Source of the DNA: an uncultured Prevotellaceae bacterium
GTDB lineage: Bacteria; Bacteroidota; Bacteroidia; Bacteroidales; Bacteroidaceae
Length of the DNA: 59,345 nucleotides
Direction of reading: 5' to 3'
Assembly (NCBI GenBank): GCA_947169245.1
Contig: CAMVPA010000019.1
Span: forward strand, 1-59,345
Shown here: piece by piece, positions 24,711 through 34,450 of the stretch
How the letters are laid out: each line of letters begins with the position of its first letter
Position numbering within the stretch: the stretch's first letter is position 1
Made by a program: the position numbers and the translations under genes
Notes under the pieces: model-generated
Databases searched by the model: none
Told to the model about the DNA's origin: nothing
The model's input: the letters and a program-made list of their open reading frames with translations, nothing else

Positions 24711-26762
24711 ATGAGCACATTCAAGCGGACCAATACCCTTCCATGGCGCGATTTCATGATACGCACCGCACTGGTTGTCATCTCTGTCGCCATCATCGTT
24801 ATAGCACTGCCACGCGACAATGGCGTGAACCTCAAAATAGAGCAGGGAAAGCCTTGGCGCTACGCCGACTTCACGGCACCATTTGACTTTCCCATCTACA
24901 AGACCGACGAGGCAGTGAAAGCCGAGCGCGACAGCATACTACGACTCTACGAGCCCTACTACACCTACAGTCAGGAACGGGAGAACAAGGCTGTCAGACA
25001 GTTTGCCAAGGACTACAGCCAAGGCATTCCCGACATGCCCAACGACTTTATCAGCATCATCGCCAACCGTCTGCACCGTCTCTACAGCCGGGGCATCATG
25101 AACACCGACGAGTACCTGAAGCTGAGTCGCGACACGTCGGCGATGATACGCATCATTCACGGCAAGACAGCCGTCAGCGTACCCATCAACAAAGTGCTGT
25201 CGTCGGTCAGCGCCTACGAGGAGTTGTTTGCCGACCCCATCCTGGCCAACTATCAGGAACAGCTGAAGAAGTGCAACCTGAACGACTACATCGTGGCCAA
25301 CCTCGTCTACGACAAGGAGCGCAGCGAGACCAGCCACCGCGACCTCATGAGCAGCATACCGCTGGCCACGGGCGTTGTGCAGCGCGGCCAGAAAATCATT
25401 GACCGTGGCGGCATCGTCGACGACAAGACCTTCAACATTCTGCAGTCGTTCCTCAAGGAGAGCGAGCTCAGGCAGAAGAACGAGAAACAGCTGAGCCGAA
25501 CGCTATTGGGACAGATTGTCTACGTCTTCCTGCTGATGACGGCCTTCACCATCTTCCTCACCATCTTCCGCAATGACTACTTCGAGAAAATACGCTCCAC
25601 GGCGATGATCTACTCGCTCATCATCCTCTTTGCCGTCTTTGCCTCCATCTTAGTGAGCCACAGTCTGTTGCATGTCTTCATCATCCCCTTTGCCATGGTA
25701 CCTATCTTCATACGGGTGTTCATGGACTCGCGGACGGCCTTCATGGCACACACCACGCTGGTGCTCATCTGCGCCTGCATCCTGCAACACCCGCTGGAGT
25801 TCATTGCCGTCGAGCTGATGGCCGGACTGGTGGCCATCTTCTCACTGCGCGAACTGAGCAGCCGCTCACAGCTCTTCTGGACGGCCATCATCGTTACTGC
25901 TGTCGCCATAGCCACCAACCTGTCGTTGGAATTTATCAGGGCAAACAGTTTGACGGTATTCGACTTTAGCGACTACAACTACCTGCTGCTGAGCGGACTG
26001 ATGCTGTTCTGCTCCTACCCTCTGCTCTACATCATCGAGAAGACCTTCGGCTTCACGTCGAACATCACGCTCATTGAGCTCTCAGATATGAACAAGGACC
26101 TGCTGCGGCGCATGAGCGAGGTGGCGCCAGGCACTTTCCAACACTCCATACAGGTGGGCAATCTGGCCGCTGAGATAGCCAACAAGATTGGCGCCAAGAG
26201 CCAGCTCGTCCGTACGGGCGCCCTCTACCACGACATCGGCAAGACCGTCAACCCCATCTACTTCACCGAGAACCAGTCGGGCTACAACCCGCACGACGGA
26301 CTGACCTACGTGGAGAGCGCACAGATGATCATCAGCCACGTCACCGAAGGCATGAAGCTGGCCGACAAGTACAACCTGCCGGCAGTCATCCGCAGTTTCA
26401 TAGCCACCCACCACGGTCAGGGCAAAGCCAAGTACTTCTTCGTGAAACAGAAGAACGAGTTCCCCGACGAGCCTGTCGACGACCTGCTCTTCACCTACCC
26501 CGGACCGAACCCCTCGACCAAGGAGCAGGCCATTCTGATGATGGCCGACTCGGTAGAGGCAGCTTCGCGCTCGCTGCCCGACTATTCGGAGAAGAGCATC
26601 CGCGAACTGGTGGAGCACATCATCGACGCACAGGTGGCTGAGGGCTACTTCCGCGACTGCCCCATCACGTTCCGCGACATCCAGTATGCCAAGACCGTTC
26701 TCATTGAAAAGCTGAAGACCATCTACCACACCCGCATCAGCTATCCGGAACTGAAGAAGTGA
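24711..26762 (+). CDS. 7TM-HD family phosphohydrolase (PgpH-like)
   Basis: 683 aa. One N-terminal membrane helix (about residues 20-37) precedes an extracytoplasmic 7TMR-HDED-type domain (about 45-265). Then come seven closely packed membrane helices (about 270-460) and a cytoplasmic HD domain with [13 protein letters not shown] (HD at about 505-506) and ATHHGQGK metal ligands. Characterised relatives (PgpH) degrade cyclic di-AMP to pApA, so a signalling phosphodiesterase is the likely role; the substrate is inferred from the family only. It is followed by a GGTGAGAGGTAAG repeat and a short hairpin, not by a co-directional partner. Confidence 0.9.
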   Translation: MSTFKRTNTLPWRDFMIRTALVVISVAIIVIALPRDNGVNLKIEQGKPWRYADFTAPFDFPIYKTDEAVKAERDSILRLYEPYYTYSQERENKAVRQFAKDYSQGIPDMPNDFISIIANRLHRLYSRGIMNTDEYLKLSRDTSAMIRIIHGKTAVSVPINKVLSSVSAYEELFADPILANYQEQLKKCNLNDYIVANLVYDKERSETSHRDLMSSIPLATGVVQRGQKIIDRGGIVDDKTFNILQSFLKESELRQKNEKQLSRTLLGQIVYVFLLMTAFTIFLTIFRNDYFEKIRSTAMIYSLIILFAVFASILVSHSLLHVFIIPFAMVPIFIRVFMDSRTAFMAHTTLVLICACILQHPLEFIAVELMAGLVAIFSLRELSSRSQLFWTAIIVTAVAIATNLSLEFIRANSLTVFDFSDYNYLLLSGLMLFCSYPLLYIIEKTFGFTSNITLIELSDMNKDLLRRMSEVAPGTFQHSIQVGNLAAEIANKIGAKSQLVRTGALYHDIGKTVNPIYFTENQSGYNPHDGLTYVESAQMIISHVTEGMKLADKYNLPAVIRSFIATHHGQGKAKYFFVKQKNEFPDEPVDDLLFTYPGPNPSTKEQAILMMADSVEAASRSLPDYSEKSIRELVEHIIDAQVAEGYFRDCPITFRDIQYAKTVLIEKLKTIYHTRISYPELKK

Positions 26763-26806
26763 GGAGTGAGAGGTGAGTGGTAAGAGGTGAGAGGTAAGTG
26801 GTGAGA
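26762..26806. repeat. GGTGAGTGGTAAGAG-type simple repeat
   Basis: Degenerate 7-8 bp units directly after the HD-protein stop codon. The same motif in the mdh/carbonic anhydrase spacer (12507-12548) and after pepP/xerD (about 7672-7696) shows it is a genome-wide intergenic element. Confidence 0.65.
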
Positions 26807-26809
26807 TTT

Positions 26810-26835
26810 CTGCACAGATTTGCACATCTGTGCAG
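26810..26835. terminator. short hairpin after the HD-protein gene
   Basis: CTGCACAGAT (26810-26819) and ATCTGTGCAG (26826-26835) pair perfectly across a 6-base loop. No T-tract follows, so it may be an operator for the porin gene instead. Confidence 0.4.
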
Positions 26836-26906
26836 GTTTGTGTGCAATTTCCGTTAATCTTCGTTAACTTTGTGCCCGCAAACACCGAACAACCGAACAA
26901 CTTTTG

Positions 26907-26915
26907 TATCTTTGC
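26907..26915 (+). promoter_or_regulatory. -7 element of the FadL-type porin promoter
   Basis: TATCTTTGC, 32 bp before the ATG at 26948. No -33 box was identified with confidence. Confidence 0.55.
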
Positions 26916-26947
26916 AGCCAATTTTAACAACTATAGGTTTTTAGGAT

Positions 26948-28546
26948 ATGAAAGTAAAAGCAATTCTGACCAGCGTGATGCTGGCAGCTACCATCACCGC
27001 AACAGCCGGTGGAATCTTAACCAACACGAATCAGAGCATTGACTTTCTTCGCAATCCAGCTCGCGATGCAGCTATCGGTCTGGACGGTGTTTACAGTAAC
27101 CCCGCAGGAGTGGCTTTCATGCCCGAGGGTTTTCACTTCGGCTTCAACTGGCAGTACGCACATCAGACGCGTACCGTAGAATCAACAAGTCCCTACTTCG
27201 CACTGGGCCGCAAGAACAACGGACAGACCACGAAGACCTTCGAGGGCGTGGCCGACGCTCCCTGCATCCCCTCGCTTCAGGCTGCCTACAACACGGGCAA
27301 CTGGTCGTGGCAGGCCAACTTCTCCGTCCCCGGCGGTGGCGGCAAGTGTGAGTACGAAAGAGGTGTAGGCTCGTTCGAGACCGCTGTAGGTGCCATTGCA
27401 CAAAAGCTGAGTGCCACCTCTGCCATGCTCAACGGTATGATTTCTCCACTTGGAGCCAGTGTTCCCTCAGTAAGTGGCTACGACGTAGATGGCTACATGA
27501 AGGGTAAGCAGTACTATTTCGGTGTGCAGATTGGTGCAGCTCGTAAGATCAATGAGAACCTTTCGGTATATGGTGGACTTCGTCTGCTTTATGGTTCTGC
27601 CCGCTATGAGGCTCGTCTGAACAACATCCGCGTGATGGACGGTGCCAATGGCCGTACACTCCCTGAATATATTATTGGAGTGACAGAAGGTCTCACCAAT
27701 GCGAAAGCCAACCTGCAAACAGCTATTCAGACCAAGGTCGGAGGCTACATGGGAAATGGCATGAGCCAGCAAGAAGCTATGGCACAGCCCGATGTGGTAG
27801 CCTTGGTTCAAAGTGGCCAGAAGCTACAGGGAGCTGCCGACCAAGTTGCCACCGAAGGCGAGAAGTTGGCTCCATACGCCAATGGCATGAACCTGAAGAG
27901 CGATCAGACCGGTTGGGGTATTGCACCTATCATTGGTGTGGACTACAAACTGGGTGATTTCAACTTCGCAGCCAAGTATGAGTTCAAGACTCGTATGCGT
28001 ATGAAGAACAACTCAGACCTTGAGTCGGCCATGATTCCCGCTACTGCCAAATACGTTGATGGCACCAGCGTGCCAGAGGATGCTCCTGCTTTGTTGACTA
28101 TTGGTGCACAGTGGAGCGTACTGGACAACGTACGTCTGAACATGGGCTATCATCACTTCTTCGACAAGCAGGCTCACTGGTATGACAATTCACAAAAGTT
28201 ACTAGATGGTGGTACCAACGAGTATCTGGTAGGTGCTGAATGGGATGTCAACAACAAACTGACCATCTCTGGCGGTCTGCAGTGCACACGCTATCAACTG
28301 ACCGATGCATACATGAACGATATGTCGTTCGTTACGCCTTCTTACAGCTTTGGATTCGGTGCTAAATATAAGTTGAAGGAGAATGTCAGCCTCAACCTGG
28401 CCTACTTCCAGACCAACTACGAGGACTACGACATGGACACACCAGAGCAGAACATGGAAAGCATGGGCATCAAGATCCCTGCTGGTCATAACACCTTCAC
28501 CCGCACCAACCGCGTATTGGGGCTCGGTGTTGAGGTTACGCTCTAA
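26948..28546 (+). CDS. OmpP1/FadL/TodX family outer membrane transporter
   Basis: 532 aa with signal peptide (about residues 1-20). After cleavage come the N-terminal hatch-like segment GGILTNTNQSIDFLRNPARDA and the FadL-family signature DGVYSNPAGVAFMPEG. Alternating beta strands follow to the end (RVLGLGVEVTL). The family forms 14-stranded barrels that take up hydrophobic compounds such as fatty acids; the actual ligand is unknown. An insert of about 70 residues around 235-320 is helix-rich (TNAKANLQTAIQTK...GAADQVATEGEKL). The stop codon overlaps the convergent priA stop codon. Confidence 0.9.
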   Translation: MKVKAILTSVMLAATITATAGGILTNTNQSIDFLRNPARDAAIGLDGVYSNPAGVAFMPEGFHFGFNWQYAHQTRTVESTSPYFALGRKNNGQTTKTFEGVADAPCIPSLQAAYNTGNWSWQANFSVPGGGGKCEYERGVGSFETAVGAIAQKLSATSAMLNGMISPLGASVPSVSGYDVDGYMKGKQYYFGVQIGAARKINENLSVYGGLRLLYGSARYEARLNNIRVMDGANGRTLPEYIIGVTEGLTNAKANLQTAIQTKVGGYMGNGMSQQEAMAQPDVVALVQSGQKLQGAADQVATEGEKLAPYANGMNLKSDQTGWGIAPIIGVDYKLGDFNFAAKYEFKTRMRMKNNSDLESAMIPATAKYVDGTSVPEDAPALLTIGAQWSVLDNVRLNMGYHHFFDKQAHWYDNSQKLLDGGTNEYLVGAEWDVNNKLTISGGLQCTRYQLTDAYMNDMSFVTPSYSFGFGAKYKLKENVSLNLAYFQTNYEDYDMDTPEQNMESMGIKIPAGHNTFTRTNRVLGLGVEVTL

Positions 28547-30909
28547 AGCGGATCAACGTCATAATATACTTGAAGTGAACCATAACGCTTGTCTTGCAGC
28601 AACTGCTGTCGGGCAAGCGCTAAGTATTTGCGCACCTCGGCCATGTTCAGGCCGGGCTCCAGTTTCAGCATGAGCTTACGGATGGCCAGAGTCTTGACGA
28701 CGGCGACGGCAGGTTTGTCGGGGCCGAGGACACGGGCACCGAACCACTGCCGTAACAGACTGCCAATGGTCAGGGCGGCGCCCTCGACAAGCGACTCCTG
28801 ACGATGCTTCAGATAGACATAGACAAGACGGCAGAACGGCGGATAACGGAAGGCCACACGCTCGTCGCAAAGGTCGTGGTAGAGGCTGGCATAGTCGTTG
28901 TGTACAACCTGACGGATGATGGGCAGGCGGGGCTGGCGCGTCTGTAGGACGACGAGACCGCGACTACCACGACGACCGGCACGACCGCTGACCTGCGCCA
29001 TCATCATAAAGGCATGCTCGTAGGCCCGGAAGTCGGGCATGTTGAGCATGGCGTCGGCATTGAGGATGCCCACCACCGAGACCTTGTCGAAGTCGAGCCC
29101 CTTGGAGACCATCTGGGTGCCGATGAGGAGGTTGGTACGACCGGCACTGAAGTCGCTGATGATACGTTCGTAAGCCTGACGCGAACGGGTGGTGTCGAGG
29201 TCCATGCGGCTGATGCGGGCCTCGGGGAAGATGTCGCGTACCTCGGCCTCAATCTTCTCGGTGCCGTAGCCACGTGTGCGCAGCTCGCCGCTCCCGCAAC
29301 TGGGACATACCGTGGGCACCTGATAAGCGGCACCACAGTAGTGGCACGACAGCTGGTTCATGGAACGGTGCAACGTCAGCGACACATCGCAGTGCTCACA
29401 GCGTGGCACCCAACCGCACTGTTTGCACTCAATCATCGGGGCGTAGCCACGACGATTCTGAAACAAGATAGCCTGTTCGCCCCGCTGCAGCGCCTCACGG
29501 ACGCGTGCCAGAAGCAGCGGCGAGAAGGGACCGCTCATCATCTTGCGGTGCTGCAGGTCCTGAATATCGACGACCTCGATCTCGGGCAGTTCGACACCCT
29601 GATGACGCTCCTTCAGCTCTACTAGTCCATACTTGCCTATCTGGGCATTATGGTAGGACTCGAGAGAAGGGGTGGCGGTGCCCAAGAGAACCTTCGGTTC
29701 AAATGATGAATGAGAAACGGGGAATGATGAGTTCGTTTTTAATTGCTCATTTCTCATTTGCGAGAGCATAATCGCAGCCGAGCGGGCATGATAGCGTGGA
29801 GCAGGGTCCTGCTGCTTGTAACTGGTCTCGTGTTCCTCGTCGACAATGACGAGACCGAGATTCTGGAAAGGCAGGAAGACGGCACTGCGGGCACCGAGGA
29901 TAACGTCGTAGGGATGGCCGGAAAGCTGCTTCTGCCATATCTCAACACGCTCGGCATCATTATACTTGGAGTGGTAGATGCCAAGACGGTCGCCAAAGAC
30001 ACGGCGCAGACGATCCATCATCTGAACAGTCAACGCAATCTCTGGCAGCAAGTAGAGCACCTGACGGTGCTGGTCGAGTTCGCGCTGGATGAGGTGGATG
30101 TATATCTCTGTCTTGCCGCTGGAGGTGACACCATGGAGTAGTGTCACCTGGTGCTTCATCATGGAAAGCAGTATCTCATTATAAGCCTGTTCCTGCGGTG
30201 CCGTGAGGCGCTTGATGTTCTCGGGATGCGGTTCGCCGCCATGGTTCAGGCGTCCCACCTCCACCTCGTAGGCCTCCAGCAGGCCACGCTTGATGAGCTG
30301 GTTCAGAATAGGCAGGTCATGTCCCTCGTTCAGCAACTCGTCGCGCGCCACCTCAGCAATATCAGCACTCACACCATCCTCGTACCTCGCACCTCGTACC
30401 TCGTACCTCGACCCATCCTCGTACCCCGATATTCTATCCCACCCCGACAGTGCGAGATAGTCGATGAAACAGCGCTGCTGCTTCGGGGCCCGCGCCAGCA
30501 TGTCGAGGGCGATGTGCAGGGAACGTTCGTTGCGGAACTGGGAAGTCAGGCGGATGTAGGTCTCCGTCTTGGGACGATAGCCCTCCTCAGCCTTCAAGCC
30601 GGCGGGGAGCGCAGCCTTATAGACGTCGCCAATGGGCGACATGTAGTAGTCGGATATCCACTGCCATAGCTTCAGCTGACTGGGCAGCAGGATGGGCTCA
30701 CGGTCGAGTACCTGCAGGATGGACTTGACCGACGAGAGTTCAGTGTTGAGCGTTGAGTGTTGGGAATGGACGATGCCGACATAGGTCTTGCTACGCCCGA
30801 ACGGGACAAGTACGCGGACGCCGGCCTTTACCTGTTCCTCAAACTGCGGCGGAACGGAATAGGTGAACATGCCGTCAAGCGGCACGGGGAGGATGACATC
30901 GGCGTACAC
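28543..30909 (-). CDS. priA: primosomal protein N' (PriA helicase) with repeat insertions
   Basis: 788 aa; replication-restart helicase. The start codon is GTG (30907-30909, giving MYADVILPVPLDG), the normal PriA start. Walker A is GVTSSGKTEIY (about residue 262) and Walker B is DEEHE (about 357). Eight zinc-binding cysteines lie at about 493-540 (CKQCGW, CEHCDV, CHYCG, CPSCGS) and the C-terminal helicase motif is GTQMVSKGLDF. Two stretches are foreign: DGSRYEVRGARYEDGVSAD (DNA 30372-30429) and MRNEQLKTNSSFPVSHSS (DNA 29701-29760). They are intergenic-type repeats in frame between conserved blocks. The gene directly follows the porT-like gene's region on the same strand. Confidence 0.94.
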   Translation of the reverse strand: MYADVILPVPLDGMFTYSVPPQFEEQVKAGVRVLVPFGRSKTYVGIVHSQHSTLNTELSSVKSILQVLDREPILLPSQLKLWQWISDYYMSPIGDVYKAALPAGLKAEEGYRPKTETYIRLTSQFRNERSLHIALDMLARAPKQQRCFIDYLALSGWDRISGYEDGSRYEVRGARYEDGVSADIAEVARDELLNEGHDLPILNQLIKRGLLEAYEVEVGRLNHGGEPHPENIKRLTAPQEQAYNEILLSMMKHQVTLLHGVTSSGKTEIYIHLIQRELDQHRQVLYLLPEIALTVQMMDRLRRVFGDRLGIYHSKYNDAERVEIWQKQLSGHPYDVILGARSAVFLPFQNLGLVIVDEEHETSYKQQDPAPRYHARSAAIMLSQMRNEQLKTNSSFPVSHSSFEPKVLLGTATPSLESYHNAQIGKYGLVELKERHQGVELPEIEVVDIQDLQHRKMMSGPFSPLLLARVREALQRGEQAILFQNRRGYAPMIECKQCGWVPRCEHCDVSLTLHRSMNQLSCHYCGAAYQVPTVCPSCGSGELRTRGYGTEKIEAEVRDIFPEARISRMDLDTTRSRQAYERIISDFSAGRTNLLIGTQMVSKGLDFDKVSVVGILNADAMLNMPDFRAYEHAFMMMAQVSGRAGRRGSRGLVVLQTRQPRLPIIRQVVHNDYASLYHDLCDERVAFRYPPFCRLVYVYLKHRQESLVEGAALTIGSLLRQWFGARVLGPDKPAVAVVKTLAIRKLMLKLEPGLNMAEVRKYLALARQQLLQDKRYGSLQVYYDVDPL
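29701..29760. repeat. TTTCTCATTTCTCATT-type repeat inside priA
   Basis: The simple sequence AATGAGAAATGAG and its relatives, common between genes (for example 31560-31660), occurs here in frame just before the KVLLGTATPS motif of the helicase. Confidence 0.7.
30372..30429. repeat. CCTCGTACCTCGCA-type repeat inside priA
   Basis: Seven to eight tandem CTCGTAC units, in frame. The right-hand neighbour 30360-30382 is shared with waaA 22328-22350. Confidence 0.8.
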
Positions 30910-30912
30910 AAA

Positions 30913-31560
30913 TCAGAAATAATAGGTAAGCGAGATATGCCAGGCATTGAGCTTCGACTTGGCACGGCTCCACTCCTGATTCTTCAACTCGGAGCCCAAG
31001 GTTTCCCAGGTGAAGTCGGCCGTCTTGCCCATCGGCACGTTATAGAACACCGACGCCTCAAGATTCTTGCCTAAGGTGAGACCACCTCCGAAATTCATGC
31101 TGAGCCGGGTGTTCTGGATGCTATACTGCCTGTTGTTGTCATCAGAGTCGCGCCAATGGAAGACGTCGTCGCCCACGTTGAAACTGAACTGCGGGCCAGC
31201 GCACAGGAAGACGCCAATCACATCGCCGATGCTGACACCGTAACGCAGATGGGCCGGGGCAAGGATACTCTGTTGCATGAGTTTCTCGTCATCGACCTTC
31301 AAATCCCGACGATTGTAGAGAAGCGACACGTCAATGCCAAGGCCGACGACAGGCAGCTGGAACTTCATCTCAGGTCCGAAGTAAAAGCCGGCACGGTTCG
31401 ACTCTTTCAGCGCCGAGCTGCTGAACTCCATCTGTGTCAATTCAAAACCTCCCTTCAGGCCAAAGCGCACCTTGGCTTGCGACTCAGTAACGAAGAACGA
31501 ACAATGAAGAGCAAACAGTGCTACCAGCACCATCCACCTCTTTCCACTTACATTTCTCAT
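30913..31560 (-). CDS. outer membrane beta-barrel protein, PorT-like
   Basis: 215 aa from the ATG at 31558-31560; the longer frame to 31587 runs into repeat DNA. It has a signal peptide (about residues 1-28, ending ESQA). The start KVRFGLKGGFELTQMEF, with internal alternating strands (AGFYFGPEMKFQLPVVGLGIDVSLLYNRR), is typical of PorT/OmpW-like eight-stranded barrels and it ends in YYF. PorT is needed for type IX secretion in Porphyromonas; location next to gldN supports the PorT reading, but small barrels are hard to tell apart by eye. The spacer to gldN holds repeat DNA. Confidence 0.65.
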   Translation of the reverse strand: MRNVSGKRWMVLVALFALHCSFFVTESQAKVRFGLKGGFELTQMEFSSSALKESNRAGFYFGPEMKFQLPVVGLGIDVSLLYNRRDLKVDDEKLMQQSILAPAHLRYGVSIGDVIGVFLCAGPQFSFNVGDDVFHWRDSDDNNRQYSIQNTRLSMNFGGGLTLGKNLEASVFYNVPMGKTADFTWETLGSELKNQEWSRAKSKLNAWHISLTYYF

Positions 31561-31668
31561 CTTCTCATTTAGGGCAAAGCCCGTCATTTCTCATTACTCA
31601 TTTGACTTTCCCTTCGGCCGTCGACCGTTGGTTCTCCTTTCTCATTTCCCATTCGGGCCGCAGGCCGC
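31561..31668. repeat. intergenic TTCTCATTT / palindrome composite repeat
   Basis: Simple CTCATTT units are mixed with snap-back pieces (CGGGCCGCAGGCCGC; AGGGCAAAGCCCG). The stretch fills the whole space between the porT-like gene and gldN, without a terminator or clear promoter. Confidence 0.6.
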
Positions 31669-31669
31669 A

Positions 31670-32752
31670 TTAGTGGCGTTGGCGACGTACGGAGACGCGG
31701 GCTGCCGGCGAGGCTGCCGAGGTCGTCGTGGAAGAGCTACGGCTGGCACGCTCCTTCTTGGCCTTGGGCACCTTCTCGGCACGGGCTTTCTTGGCCTTGG
31801 CAGCGGCTTTCAGGTTCTGCGGGTGGTTGTCGGCAATGCTGTCGAGTGAGTCGCGCTTCGCCTTGTCGCCGAAGATATTGTTCTTGAAGGCGTCCAGCTC
31901 GGCCTCGATGCGCTGCTGCTCGGCCGTGAGGCGGCTGGCATCGCCGTCGACAAGCTGAATCAGGGTCTTGCCAAGCATGTTGTTGGTCTTATAGATTTTT
32001 CCCTGATACTTGTTCAGCGTGAAAAAGTCGTCCATCGACATGACGGCGGCGTTGTTGACGTTCGACGTCATGATGGTCTGACGGCTCAAGTAAGGCTCCA
32101 AGTCGGAGTACTTCACCCAGAACAACGGGTACTGGGCCGCCTCACCACCGAAGTCATCCTCACGCATCATCACTGGGCAGAGGGCCAGCGGCTTGATGTG
32201 GAAGGTGGCGTTGGACTGGTCGTAGTAGGCACTCTCCTTCAGGAAGTACTTCATCACCTCCTGCGAAGGAATGTCGCTGTTGTCGACCTTCACCTTGCCA
32301 TCCTTCTCCTCATAGAAGATGTGGTAGTTGTCGAGCATGGTCTTCACCGTCACCTTGGCACCGTCGGAGAAGTCGTCGTTACCGTCGTTGGCCACGCTGT
32401 ACTCGTAGATGGGGATGTAGCCGTTGAGGGCCAGTTTGAAGATGTAGGTGAAGAGGTTCATCTCCTTGCCCTGCGGCTGCACGGGATAGTACAGGCCGGC
32501 ATTGGCATCGGCGCGAAGGTCAATCTCGCGGTAGATGTCACGACGCCACACCACATCCTCAGGCATGTCGAGCGCCACGGGATAGCTGATCTGCATGCGG
32601 CGCGTCATGCCCTGTGAATTCGACGTACCCTGCTTCGACTGTTGTGCGCCCTGCTTCGTCTGCGTCGTCTGCTGCACGCGGCTCTTCTTGGGCTGGGCTA
32701 CTGCCGTACCAGCCGCCAGTACGATCATTATCAGTGCTATGAATTTTCTCAT
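31670..32752 (-). CDS. gldN: type IX secretion component GldN/PorN
   Basis: 360 aa, signal peptide about residues 1-20 (ending TAVAQP). A low-complexity Gln/Ser/Lys spacer follows, then the GldN core: DMPEDVVWRRDIYREIDL, NAGLYYPVQPQGKEMNLFTYIFKLA and FWVKYSDLEPYL. PorN binds PorK in a periplasmic ring of the type IX secretion system. The C-terminal 50 residues are Lys/Ala/Ser-rich (KAAAKAKKARAEKVPKAKK) and probably disordered. It is the last gene of the gldK-gldL-gldM-gldN run. Confidence 0.93.
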   Translation of the reverse strand: MRKFIALIMIVLAAGTAVAQPKKSRVQQTTQTKQGAQQSKQGTSNSQGMTRRMQISYPVALDMPEDVVWRRDIYREIDLRADANAGLYYPVQPQGKEMNLFTYIFKLALNGYIPIYEYSVANDGNDDFSDGAKVTVKTMLDNYHIFYEEKDGKVKVDNSDIPSQEVMKYFLKESAYYDQSNATFHIKPLALCPVMMREDDFGGEAAQYPLFWVKYSDLEPYLSRQTIMTSNVNNAAVMSMDDFFTLNKYQGKIYKTNNMLGKTLIQLVDGDASRLTAEQQRIEAELDAFKNNIFGDKAKRDSLDSIADNHPQNLKAAAKAKKARAEKVPKAKKERASRSSSTTTSAASPAARVSVRRQRH

Positions 32753-32817
32753 ATTACGGTATTTCGTTATTTCGACATTACGTTATTTCGATATCTTGGC
32801 GTTTCGGTATTCCGATG

Positions 32818-34386
32818 CTATTTCACAATCACCTCCATCGAGTTCTGGAGCGTGCGCTGGATGCCGTCGGGACCGACAGCAACAACACGCGAGATGTAGA
32901 AACGGCGGTTACGGGCCAACTTGCGGAAGGTGTCCTTCTGTCGCTCAGAGAACTGGGCGCCGTTGCTGGCCATGGGCACAGCGTTACCCATGTTGTCGAA
33001 GAAGACCGTCTCGAAGTTGATGACCTTGAAGGCGATGTCGAGGATGCCGTCATCGATGGCTGCGCCGATGGCGTCGATGCCCATCAGGTTGCCCTTGGCC
33101 ATGCCGCCGCCCTTGAAGCGCGAGGGATTGCCCTGCTCATCACGGATGGCGATGTAGGGCGTGGGGTCAGGCAGTTTGCGCACGCGGAAGGTGAACTGTC
33201 CCATCTGCTGCGGACGACCGGTGTTGGTCGACGTAACGGTGATAGTGACGTTCTCGCCGACCTTCGTCGGACGGGCAATATACTTGCCGGGGCCAGTAGG
33301 TTGCAAGGAGCCGCCACCCGACATCGTTGCCTGAATCTTGTTCAGAGGCACACCGGGCACCGAGACGCTGATGGGGTTCGAGTAACCGGCGTAGAGCATA
33401 TTCATCAAGTCGGCCGAGACGGTGGCACTGGGGTCGACGACGGTGTACTTCTGCGAGAAGTCACGACGAATCTTGTCGCCATTGCCGTTGACAGTCTCAA
33501 TATAGCCAGCCAGGGTGAAGTCGCCCGTACGGCCGCAGACCAACTCGTAGGTATTGTCGCGCAGTGTCATCTTCTTTCCACCGATGTAGATGTCGGGCAC
33601 CTGTGTGGTGTCGACAGCGGCCATGACAATCTTTGCCGAGAACTTGTCGCCACGCACAACGGTCTGTGAGTTGGGGATGACGAAAGCCTCCAAGAGGTTG
33701 ACGCGGATGTCCTTCACGTCGATGTTCTGCACCAACGTGTGAAGCACCTCCTTCTCGGCACTGCGCACGTCGCCCTGCAACTTCGACAGGATGGTGACGG
33801 CGGCAATGGCAGGCATGGACTCGAACTGCGTCTCCTGCCAGTTCTTACCCAAAGTGCGCTTTTTAGCCGACACCTCAGTGGTCAGGTCGTTGGCGATGTT
33901 ACGCTGCTTGGCCGTGTCGGGAATCATCGTCAGGATACGAGTGCGATAGGAGTCGATGGCGGCCTTGAGAGCAGCGCCACGGCCACGGCCCGGTGCCAGC
34001 ATCACCTGATTGGAGGCCTCCAGGTCTTCCTGATTCTCCAGATTGTCAGGGTCGCCATTCTTTCCGTCGGCCTCGCGGGCGATGGCCAGCTTCAGTTCGG
34101 CGGCAAAGTTATAGAGCGAGTCGCTCATCTGCTTCACCTTCTGAGCCTTCTCATACCACTCCCTGACTTTCTGGGGGTTGGCCTGCATCTGCTGTTCGAA
34201 GGCTTCGTAGATGGCCCTGTTATCTTTGATAGCGTTCTCCGTCGTCCTGCCGATGCTCTCGCCGACGATGGAGAAGCCGTTGAGCACCTCGTTGGAGACG
34301 TTCAAGGCCAGCATTGCCATCAACACGACATACATCAGGTTGATCATCTTCTGGCGCGGAGAGACGGGTCTTTTCTTTATTGCCAT
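32818..34386 (-). CDS. gldM: type IX secretion motor-linked component GldM/PorM
   Basis: 522 aa. One membrane helix (MINLMYVVLMAMLALNVS, about residues 11-28) anchors a large periplasmic region: a helical domain (about 35-225, with GRGRGAALKAAIDSYR) and Ig-like beta domains (for example SVPGVPLNKIQATMSGGGSLQP). It spans the periplasm and with GldL forms the proton-driven motor of the system. Size and order match characterised GldM. The upstream spacer to gldL contains a CATAAG repeat. Confidence 0.95.
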   Translation of the reverse strand: MAIKKRPVSPRQKMINLMYVVLMAMLALNVSNEVLNGFSIVGESIGRTTENAIKDNRAIYEAFEQQMQANPQKVREWYEKAQKVKQMSDSLYNFAAELKLAIAREADGKNGDPDNLENQEDLEASNQVMLAPGRGRGAALKAAIDSYRTRILTMIPDTAKQRNIANDLTTEVSAKKRTLGKNWQETQFESMPAIAAVTILSKLQGDVRSAEKEVLHTLVQNIDVKDIRVNLLEAFVIPNSQTVVRGDKFSAKIVMAAVDTTQVPDIYIGGKKMTLRDNTYELVCGRTGDFTLAGYIETVNGNGDKIRRDFSQKYTVVDPSATVSADLMNMLYAGYSNPISVSVPGVPLNKIQATMSGGGSLQPTGPGKYIARPTKVGENVTITVTSTNTGRPQQMGQFTFRVRKLPDPTPYIAIRDEQGNPSRFKGGGMAKGNLMGIDAIGAAIDDGILDIAFKVINFETVFFDNMGNAVPMASNGAQFSERQKDTFRKLARNRRFYISRVVAVGPDGIQRTLQNSMEVIVK

Positions 34387-34397
34387 AGTTATTGTTG

Positions 34398-34450
34398 TTT
34401 TATGGGACCTATGGGGCTTATAGGGCTTATAGGACTTATGGAGCTATGGG
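34398..34450. repeat. CATAAGCCC-type repeat at the gldM/gldL junction
   Basis: About five degenerate units. The left end reaches into gldL, supplying its last codons (GPIAP) and the TAG stop, so repeat DNA has replaced or extended the original gene end. Confidence 0.7.

Noticed and set aside
24614..24835. N-terminal extension of GltX
   Set aside because: It would overlap the divergent promoter and the start of the 7TM-HD gene; the canonical GltX start is at 24613.
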